Virus record (IMG/VR): IMGVR_UViG_3300046777_001585
Span: 1-56,448 of that record
DNA: 56,448 nucleotides
Reading direction: 5' to 3' (one strand)
Source of the DNA: a virus
This document shows positions 17,019 to 24,131 of the stretch, piece by piece; the stretch's first letter is position 1; the number at the start of each line of letters is the position of its first letter. Below the pieces are notes generated by a model. That model ran no database searches, was not told where the DNA came from, and saw only the letters and a program-made list of their open reading frames with translations. A program made the position numbers and the translations under genes.

Positions 17019-19265
17019 ATGGCTACATACACGAATCTTGGCATTAAGCAGATCACCACGGGCGACGAATCCGGCACGTGGGGAGATTCGACCAACACCA
17101 ACTTTGATTACTTTGACACAGCCATTGTCGGCTATGTCAGCGTTACGCTTGCTTCTGCGGGTAGTTCCGGTTCCCCGAACACGCTCAATGTTGCGGATTT
17201 TGCGGCGTCCAATGGGCGGAACAGGATTGTTGAGTTCGTGGACGCGGGTGATCTCGGGGGCACGGCCTACGTCCAAATTACTCCAAACGATTTTGAAGGG
17301 TACTACTTCATCCGGAACGGGCTTTCGGGGAGCCGTAGTATTTTGCTGTTCCAGGGGACGTATGACGCTGCTCGTGACTACGAGATCCCGAACGGGAAAG
17401 ACATCGTCGTACGTTGTTCTGGGGGCGGTAGCACGTCTTACATCTACAATGTGCTAGAAAACCTGCAGGTAGGAAATCTTTCGGCATCTTCGCTGACGGC
17501 CAGTACGGCGCTTGCGCTTGATTCTAGTAAGAACGTAATCAGCGTTACCAATACAGGCACTGGCAACAACGTTTTGGCCACCAGCCCAACGCTTGTTACC
17601 CCTGTCCTTGGAACTCCTACTTCTGGAACGCTGACGAACTGCACGGGACTGCCTGTTTCCACCGGCATTTCTGGACTGGGAGCGAATGTTGCGACGTTTT
17701 TGGCAACTCCTTCCTCCGCAAACCTTATCGCGGCTGTCTCTGACGAGACGGGTACTGGATCGCTTGTTTTTGCAACGAGTCCGACTCTTGTCACGCCCGT
17801 TCTTGGAACTCCTACTTCTGGAACGCTGACGAACTGCACGGGACTGCCTGTTTCTACGGGGATCTCCGGTTTTGGAACAGGCGTTGCAACTGCTTTGGCG
17901 GTAAACGTCGGGTCTTCTGGAGCTTTTGTGACTAATGGAGGCGCGCTTGGTACGCCTTCGTCGGGCACGGTGACGAATCTTACTGGCACCGCTTCAATCA
18001 ACATCAATGGAACTGTTGGAGCGACGACGCGGAACACGGGAAGTTTTATTAGTGTTACTACAAATTATGCAGATCGTGCATATAACGGAGCTTTTCTAGA
18101 AAACTCTCAGTTAGCCTCCGTTAACATCCCAAAAGACCACAGGTCTTTTGGAACAGCTGTTAGCCTGACCGATGCTTCAACTTTAACAAGCTATACGGGA
18201 CTTATTGTAGAAGGGGTTAACATACTGGCGGGGGGAACTGTTACTACTCAATACGGGGTTCAAGTACTTTCTTCTCTTAGCTCCGCCACAACAAACTACG
18301 GCGTTTACTCAAACATCGCCGTATCCGGCACAAGCCGCTATAACTTTTACGCGGCGGGTACTGCCCCGAACTACTTCGGCGGCAGCACAGTAATCAGCGT
18401 CACCGACAACACTAACGCTGCCCTGCGCGTCACGCAGCTTGGCACGGGTAACGCGCTGGAGATCGAGGACACTACTAATCCAGACTCCTCTCCTTTTGTG
18501 GTGGATGCAAACGGGGTTTTGATCAAGGGCCGTTCAACCACGGTATCCACCAAGGTTTTGGCCACTGCAGGGACGCTTGATGTTCAGGTCCATGGGACAG
18601 GTGCCGCCACCTCATCAATGGGCTTGTTCAACTATGCAAACAATGCCACTTTCCCGTCTTTCCTTGTTTTCAATAAAAGTAAGTCGGGAACCAGCGGCAC
18701 ACTAAGCGCGGTCACAGACGGCGACAATCTTGGTCTTATCCAGTTTAATGGCGCAGACAGCGACGCGACCTCGACGTTCAACCCCGGCGCATATATTTCT
18801 GCGCAAGTAGCAGGAGCAGTCGCCGCATCTTCAATTCCAGCCAGACTAAACTTTTCGACTACAGCGGTCGGAGCAACAACTCCAGTCACTACTGTGCAAA
18901 TAGCGTCCACCGGTCTTACCGTCACACGTGACGCAGCCGGCCTCGGGTACGGCACGGGTTCTGGCGGGGCTGTCACGCAGGCCACAAACCGCACAACCGG
19001 CGTCACGCTGAACAAGGCCAATGGCGCTATTACCCTGGTCTCTGCGGCAGGGACGGCAACTTGGCAGAGCTTCACTGTGACCAATAGCACGGTGGCTGCG
19101 ACTGACGTAGTAATCCTCAGCCAGAAGAGTGGGACGGACCTGTACATGCTTGAAGTCACGGCGGTAGCTGCGGGCTCGTTCCGTATCTCATTTGCTACAA
19201 CCGGAGGCACGACGACAGAGCAGCCGGTGTTCAACTTTGCGGTCATCAAGGCGGTGGCGGCTTAA
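17019..19265 (+). CDS. Tail fibre-like protein 2
   Basis: The 748-residue product begins MATYTNLGIKQITTGDESGT, followed by WGDSTNTNFDYFDTAI, an N-terminus common to phage fibres that attach to the tail. The middle carries tandem copies of LVTPVLGTPTSGTLTNCTGL, encoded by an exact 53-bp DNA repeat. A segment shared with fibre 1 (TGTASININGTVGATTRNTG) follows, and then the same VQVLSSLSSATTNYGVYSNI / RYNFYAAGTAPNYF layout as fibre 1. The C-terminal 120 residues (TNRTTGVTLNKANGAITLVS ...) resemble a beta-sandwich tip. Host recognition is inferred. Confidence 0.75.
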   Translation: MATYTNLGIKQITTGDESGTWGDSTNTNFDYFDTAIVGYVSVTLASAGSSGSPNTLNVADFAASNGRNRIVEFVDAGDLGGTAYVQITPNDFEGYYFIRNGLSGSRSILLFQGTYDAARDYEIPNGKDIVVRCSGGGSTSYIYNVLENLQVGNLSASSLTASTALALDSSKNVISVTNTGTGNNVLATSPTLVTPVLGTPTSGTLTNCTGLPVSTGISGLGANVATFLATPSSANLIAAVSDETGTGSLVFATSPTLVTPVLGTPTSGTLTNCTGLPVSTGISGFGTGVATALAVNVGSSGAFVTNGGALGTPSSGTVTNLTGTASININGTVGATTRNTGSFISVTTNYADRAYNGAFLENSQLASVNIPKDHRSFGTAVSLTDASTLTSYTGLIVEGVNILAGGTVTTQYGVQVLSSLSSATTNYGVYSNIAVSGTSRYNFYAAGTAPNYFGGSTVISVTDNTNAALRVTQLGTGNALEIEDTTNPDSSPFVVDANGVLIKGRSTTVSTKVLATAGTLDVQVHGTGAATSSMGLFNYANNATFPSFLVFNKSKSGTSGTLSAVTDGDNLGLIQFNGADSDATSTFNPGAYISAQVAGAVAASSIPARLNFSTTAVGATTPVTTVQIASTGLTVTRDAAGLGYGTGSGGAVTQATNRTTGVTLNKANGAITLVSAAGTATWQSFTVTNSTVAATDVVILSQKSGTDLYMLEVTAVAAGSFRISFATTGGTTTEQPVFNFAVIKAVAA
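17607..17854 (+). repeat. Exact 53-bp direct repeat in fibre 2
   Basis: Copies at 17607-17659 and 17802-17854 are identical, start CTTGGAACTCCTACTTCTGG, and lie 195 bases (65 codons) apart in frame. Confidence 0.9.
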
Positions 19266-19276
19266 GGAGTGCGGTC

Positions 19277-21136
19277 ATGGCTCTTCTCCGTTTGGCATTA
19301 AAGCCGGGCATAGACAAACAGAATACAGAGTACGGAGCGGAGGGCGGCTGGACCGACTGCGACTACGTGCGCTTTCGCTATGGCCTTCCTGAAAAAGTAG
19401 GCGGCTGGACGTGGTTCGAGCAGCTTGAAACCTATCTCGTTGGCGTCGTATGTCACTCGAGATCTTGGACTTCCTTGGCGGGTGTCCCTTACATGGTAGT
19501 GGGGACAACAAAGAAGCTGTACGTCTATTCCGGCGGTCTTTGGGACGACATCACGCCGCTGCGGGCAACGACCGCCGCTGGAGACGTTACTTTTGCGGCG
19601 ACCAACGGGTCTCCGACCCTTACGGTTACTGACACCGCTCACGGCGCGTTGGCCGGGGATTTTGTTACGTTTAGCGGGGCCAGTTCTCTCGGGGGAAACA
19701 TCACCTCGGCTATCTTAAACGCCGAATATGAAGTTACCTCAGTTCTGACCGCGAACACCTACACCATAACGGCTCCCGTTAATGCCAATGCTTCTGACAG
19801 TGGTAACGGAGGAGCCTCTGTTGTAGGGGCGTACCAGATTTCGATTGGCTTAGACATCAACTACTTCGACTTTGGGTGGGGCGTTGGAGTGTGGGGTGGC
19901 GGGACATGGGGAACCCCTCGTGCTGCCGGCCTAGGCCTGTTTGCTCGAATTTGGCAGTTTGATAACTACGGCGAAGACATGGTCTGCCAGGTCGTGAACG
20001 GCGGAACATACTACTGGGACACCAGCGCAGGCCCTAGCACGCGCGCTTCTCAGATCTCGGGAGCCCCTACCAAAAGTACGTTCGCCCTTGTCTCTACCCC
20101 TGATCGACACCTAGTGTGTTTTGGGACCGAAACAACGATTGGAACTGCGGCTACTCAAGACCCCATGTTTGTGAGGTTCTCCTCCCAGGAGGACATTGGG
20201 AACTTTGCCGAGACTGCCACCAACACCGCGGGAGGTCAGCGGCTCACGGACGGCAATCAGATTGTCACTGCGCTCCGGTCACGCGGCCAGATACTTATCC
20301 TGACGGACACGTCATTGCACGGCATGCAGTACATCGGGCCGCCATACACTTTCGGTTTCCAGCAGCTGGGCGCAAATTGCGGATGCATCGGGGCCCATGC
20401 AGCGGTAGACATCAACGGCCTGGCGTTCTGGATGAGCCAGGAGGCGTTCTACGTATTCGACGGAACGACCAAAAAGCTTCCCTGCACTGTTCAGGACTAC
20501 GTGTTCGACGACATCAACTCCGTGCAAGGAACCCGCGTTTTTGTGGGCCTGAACTCCGATTTCAACGAGGTCACATGGTTTTACTGTTCGCAGAATTCGG
20601 ACTACATCGACCGCTGCGTGACGTTTAACTACCTTGAGCAGGTCTGGAGCATTGGAACCATGTCTCGGACGTGGTGGGAGGATGCCTCGGTGTTTAAGTA
20701 CCCGACAGCGTTTTCCTACCTGCCAAGCAGCACTGAAAGCACTATTTCGACGGTTTACGGCCTGTCGGCGGGAAGGTCTCCCGCGTACGCGCAGGAGTAC
20801 GGAAAGAATGCGGTTGACGAGGCCATCACGGCCTACATTCGTTCGGGCTATTTTGACATTGGCGACGGAGACAACATGCTCCTCATGAGCAGGTTCTTGC
20901 CTGACTTCAAGGAGCAGGAGGGAGACCTTACGGTCCACTTGTTGCTGCGGGCATACCCGCAGGGCACTGCCTCCCCCAGTTCCCTGGACCCATACACGGT
21001 AACGCCTACGACGACCAAGATCGACACCAGGGCGCGGGGCAGACAAATCTCGCTTCGGATCGAGAGTGACGAGATTGACACCAAGTGGCGGTATGGAACC
21101 CTGCGGGTAGACTTGCAGCCGGACGGCCTTAGATGA
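19277..21136 (+). CDS. Tail hub / nozzle-type protein (P22 gp10-like)
   Basis: This 619-residue protein starts MALLRLALKPGIDKQNTEYG and reads like the beta-propeller 'packaged DNA stabilisation' protein of P22-type phages: repeated blade-like stretches include GVPYMVVGTTKKLYVYSGGL, LGLFARIWQFDNYGEDMVCQ, ILTDTSLHGMQYIGPPYTFG, GLAFWMSQEAFYVFDGTTKK and EVTWFYCSQNSDYIDRCVTF. P22 gp10 plugs the portal channel and links to the needle. The central insert (about residues 100-175, TLTVTDTAHGALAGDFVTF) looks like an additional Ig-like domain. Its last 4 bases overlap the next gene. Functional assignment follows from family resemblance. Confidence 0.7.
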   Translation: MALLRLALKPGIDKQNTEYGAEGGWTDCDYVRFRYGLPEKVGGWTWFEQLETYLVGVVCHSRSWTSLAGVPYMVVGTTKKLYVYSGGLWDDITPLRATTAAGDVTFAATNGSPTLTVTDTAHGALAGDFVTFSGASSLGGNITSAILNAEYEVTSVLTANTYTITAPVNANASDSGNGGASVVGAYQISIGLDINYFDFGWGVGVWGGGTWGTPRAAGLGLFARIWQFDNYGEDMVCQVVNGGTYYWDTSAGPSTRASQISGAPTKSTFALVSTPDRHLVCFGTETTIGTAATQDPMFVRFSSQEDIGNFAETATNTAGGQRLTDGNQIVTALRSRGQILILTDTSLHGMQYIGPPYTFGFQQLGANCGCIGAHAAVDINGLAFWMSQEAFYVFDGTTKKLPCTVQDYVFDDINSVQGTRVFVGLNSDFNEVTWFYCSQNSDYIDRCVTFNYLEQVWSIGTMSRTWWEDASVFKYPTAFSYLPSSTESTISTVYGLSAGRSPAYAQEYGKNAVDEAITAYIRSGYFDIGDGDNMLLMSRFLPDFKEQEGDLTVHLLLRAYPQGTASPSSLDPYTVTPTTTKIDTRARGRQISLRIESDEIDTKWRYGTLRVDLQPDGLR

Positions 21137-21825
21137 GCAAGATCCTCAACGTCCGTCTGCCCAACGCTATTCCCCGGGAGTACAGCCCGGAGCAGTTCAA
21201 CCAGCTTGTGCGGTCGCTTGAGCAGGTCATTTTCCAGCTCAACACAAGCTACACCCCGACCACGACCGAGAACACGGACGGGGCAGGGCGTTGGTTTGGG
21301 GGCACGGCGGGCCCCTCCGGCATTTCTGGGCCGCAAGGTGCCCAGCAACTCCTTCTTCCTCATGGGGCTTTCAGGAGTGACCAAGACCAGACGGCGGCAT
21401 CTACGACTGTTGGCTATGCAATCACGTACAACGTGACAGACCTGTCAGAGGGCGTGTATGTCACCAACTCCTCGCGGGTGAACGTGGACTACGCAGGGGT
21501 CTACAACGCCCAGTTTAGCCTTCAGTTGATCAATACGGACAGCCAAATACATGACGTTGATATCTGGTTCTCAAAGAACGGCACTAACATTGCGGACAGT
21601 AACAGCCGGTACAGCGTTACCTCCTCTCACGGAGGCGTGGACGGAGGTCTAATTGCCGCCCTTAACTTCTATCTGGACCTTAATCCGGGGGATTACTTCG
21701 AAATCTACTGGAGCACGACAAATACGGCGATTTCTCTCCAGCAGTTGCCCACGGCGACTTCCCCGACCCGTCCAGCAACGCCTTCTGTCATCCTGACGGT
21801 GGGTTATATCTCATCTTTGAGCTAA
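21133..21825 (+). CDS. Tail-cluster protein with C-terminal jelly-roll-like domain
   Basis: The 230-residue product overlaps the hub gene by 4 bases. A helical N-terminus (PREYSPEQFNQLVRSLEQVI) leads to a short collagen-like linker (GPSGISGPQGAQ) and then a beta-rich half with VNVDYAGVYNAQFSLQLINT, VDIWFSKNGTNIADSNSRYS and LNPGDYFEIYWSTTNTAISL. That half closely follows the C1q/TNF-like fold pattern used as fibre tips in phages. It may trimerise on the tail hub. Confidence 0.7.
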   Translation: MSKILNVRLPNAIPREYSPEQFNQLVRSLEQVIFQLNTSYTPTTTENTDGAGRWFGGTAGPSGISGPQGAQQLLLPHGAFRSDQDQTAASTTVGYAITYNVTDLSEGVYVTNSSRVNVDYAGVYNAQFSLQLINTDSQIHDVDIWFSKNGTNIADSNSRYSVTSSHGGVDGGLIAALNFYLDLNPGDYFEIYWSTTNTAISLQQLPTATSPTRPATPSVILTVGYISSLS

Positions 21826-21829
21826 AAAA

Positions 21830-22162
21830 ATGGCAAATAAGTACTTCCGGCAGCGGCTTTCCCCCAGTGCTACGACGGAAACCGACCTTTACACGGTTCC
21901 GCCTGCCAATACGGCCATTTTAAACTCGTTGAGGGTGACTAACGCCAATGCCTCTAGGGCCGCGATCACCGTTTCTCAGTACGTTAGCGGGTCGGCCACC
22001 GAATACTACCTACTAAGGTCCTATAACCTTGCCCCTAACAGCACGATGGACGTTTTTAACGGCGTTCCCTGTGTCCTGGAGGCGGGGGACAAGATTTCAG
22101 TGGAAGCCTCAGTTTCGACGGTTTATTTTCACCTGTCCTATCTGGAAGTGGACAGAAACTAG
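21830..22162 (+). CDS. Small beta-rich tail protein
   Basis: This 110-residue protein begins MANKYFRQRLSPSATTETDL and continues with strands ITVSQYVSGSATEYYLLRSY and DKISVEASVSTVYFHLSYLE. The Y-T-V-P-P and L-x-V-T-N-A motifs recur in small phage tail-associated proteins. It starts 5 bases after the previous stop. I infer a structural role. Confidence 0.65.
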   Translation: MANKYFRQRLSPSATTETDLYTVPPANTAILNSLRVTNANASRAAITVSQYVSGSATEYYLLRSYNLAPNSTMDVFNGVPCVLEAGDKISVEASVSTVYFHLSYLEVDRN

Positions 22163-22250
22163 GCTTTTGGAGCATTATTAGTGCCATCTTCGCGTCCTTT
22201 CTTGGCGCGCGGCCCACGGGCCATGGCACATTACAGGAAAGGTATGAAAC
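22163..22250 (+). other. Short intergenic region with palindromic element
   Basis: It contains GGCCCACGGGCCATGG at 22211-22226, one of a family of CCATGG/CCACGG elements in this genome. A 25-codon frame from GTG 22181 to TGA 22258 crosses it (ending AMAHYRKGMKHG), but there is too little to call a gene. Confidence 0.5.
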
Positions 22251-24131
22251 ATGGCTGAAGGTATCATGTCCCTGCCCGATTCTCCCGAAATGACGGGGGA
22301 ATTCGATGTCACTAATGGCCCGGAAGTTTCTCCCGAGGACCGTAAGAAGTTCGAGGACGCGGTTCGTGAGTATGCCAACGCCGACCCGGTTCGGTTTGGC
22401 AATGACCTCATGGGCGCGGTTGAAGAGGCCGATCCAGAGACGGTACGCGAATTTCGAGACGTTTTGTCTTCCGTAGACATGCCCGATGAGCTGGTTGATG
22501 CCATGGGGCAGATGGTTGACGCTTTGCTGAGCGAACCAGAGAACTATGAAGAAAACCGTCAGGGATTTATTGCGGAAGGGGTTCCGGAAGAACTCCTGCC
22601 GGTGACGTTTGATGCCGCCTATTTCACCGCTCTAAACATCGCGCTTGACCAAATTTCCGAGCAGAAAAACAGCCGCCCGGAAATGCCTGACAACATGGAA
22701 TTTGCCGAAGGGGGCCTCGCCACCTTGGCTGATATGGGCCGTGGTCCTGACACCATGCTGGCGCACATCACGCCTTCCGAGGCACGATTGCTGCGCCGCA
22801 GGGGCGGAAGTGGAACCATAAACCCTGATACAGGACTGCCAGAGTTTTTCTTCAAAAAAATATTCAAGGCCATTGGGAAGGTCTTCAAAGCCGCGGTAAA
22901 CGTCGTTACAGCCGTCGTCAAACCAATCGTTAACGTCGTCAAGAAAGTAGCTGAAAATCCTATCGGAAGGGTCCTCCTCACTGTCGGGGCAACGATGCTC
23001 CTTGGTCCGGGAAGCGCGCTTTTTGGTGGAGCTGGCTTGGCGGGATCGCTTGGCATGGCGGCCATGCCCAACTTGGCGCTGGCCTTCAATACTGCGGCTG
23101 CAAGCACTTTGGTGAACTGGGCGGGCGGCCAGAAATTTGGCGATGCGCTTAAGGGCGGATTGTTGACTGGCGCTACAGTGGGCATTGGCTCCAAGGTGCT
23201 TAACCTGACCCCGGAGGCATACACCAAGGCGGCAGAGGCCGCGAAAAGTTCTGCCGCAGTAAAGACAGCCGGGCTGGGGGAAAGTTACGCGGGAGAGATG
23301 CCGGAAGCTACTGCACTGCCCGAAGGGGGCGCCAATCAGGCTATCACCTCCGCAAAGGCGTCGGTTCCCGACGCTGCCACCAGTGCGGCGGATATCGCGG
23401 CGAAAGCAGGTTCTCCCACCACAGCGACCAAGGCCGTCGAACAATCGTGGCTTGGCAAGACCTTTGGAAAGCCCGGTGAATGGGTCAACGACAACATTCT
23501 ACCTGGCGGGATTAAGCAGAAGGGCGAGGTTGCGGCCAACGAAGCGTTTGACAGCGCCTACAAAGACGCCATTGCCGGGGGCTTAAGCGACAAGGCCGCT
23601 ACTACTCTTGCCCAAAATGCGTATGACGCAGCTGTCCCCGGACTTCTTCGGACCTACGGCCCGCTTGCTGCCGTCGGGATAGGGGGCGCGTATCTGGCGG
23701 GGGCTTTTGACCCCGCCACGGGAGAAGAAGCAGCGCCCCCGCCAGGCTACGAGGGGATGATCGACGAACGCTACGCTGGAAAGACCGGCTATCAATTGAT
23801 CGAAGAAGACCCCGAGAAATGGGCCTTCAAAAGAGGAGATTATTCCACTGGGTATCACGGGTTTGACCCCTACTCCTCGAACTACCTCTCGGGGTCCGCG
23901 CCTCAGTACGCTGCCAAAGGCGGGGAAATGACGCTTGATGATTTTCCCCGTAAGACTGGCAAGATCGACGGCCCTGGAACCGGGACTTCGGACTCAATTC
24001 CAGCGATGCTTTCCGACGGAGAGTTTGTATTCACCGCAAAGGCGGTCAGGGGCGCGGGCAACGGCTCTCGGCGTGCGGGCGCTGCTCGCATGTATGCCTT
24101 GATGAAGTCGCTGGAGAAGTCCAATGCCTGA
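22251..24131 (+). CDS. Internal virion protein 1
   Basis: This 626-residue protein has an acidic helical N-terminal third (DRKKFEDAVREYANADPVRF ...) and then the motif pair LAHITPSEARLLRRRGGSGT and INPDTGLPEFF, which I recognise from ejected or internal proteins of podovirus-like phages. An amphipathic basic segment follows (KKIFKAIGKVFKAAVNVVTA and on, about 200-235), with Gly/Ala-rich hydrophobic stretches that could insert in membrane. The C-terminus carries GPGTGTSDSIPAMLSDGEFV, a sequence common to phage structural proteins. A role in forming the trans-envelope DNA channel is inferred. It overlaps the next gene by 8 bases. Confidence 0.7.
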   Translation: MAEGIMSLPDSPEMTGEFDVTNGPEVSPEDRKKFEDAVREYANADPVRFGNDLMGAVEEADPETVREFRDVLSSVDMPDELVDAMGQMVDALLSEPENYEENRQGFIAEGVPEELLPVTFDAAYFTALNIALDQISEQKNSRPEMPDNMEFAEGGLATLADMGRGPDTMLAHITPSEARLLRRRGGSGTINPDTGLPEFFFKKIFKAIGKVFKAAVNVVTAVVKPIVNVVKKVAENPIGRVLLTVGATMLLGPGSALFGGAGLAGSLGMAAMPNLALAFNTAAASTLVNWAGGQKFGDALKGGLLTGATVGIGSKVLNLTPEAYTKAAEAAKSSAAVKTAGLGESYAGEMPEATALPEGGANQAITSAKASVPDAATSAADIAAKAGSPTTATKAVEQSWLGKTFGKPGEWVNDNILPGGIKQKGEVAANEAFDSAYKDAIAGGLSDKAATTLAQNAYDAAVPGLLRTYGPLAAVGIGGAYLAGAFDPATGEEAAPPPGYEGMIDERYAGKTGYQLIEEDPEKWAFKRGDYSTGYHGFDPYSSNYLSGSAPQYAAKGGEMTLDDFPRKTGKIDGPGTGTSDSIPAMLSDGEFVFTAKAVRGAGNGSRRAGAARMYALMKSLEKSNA

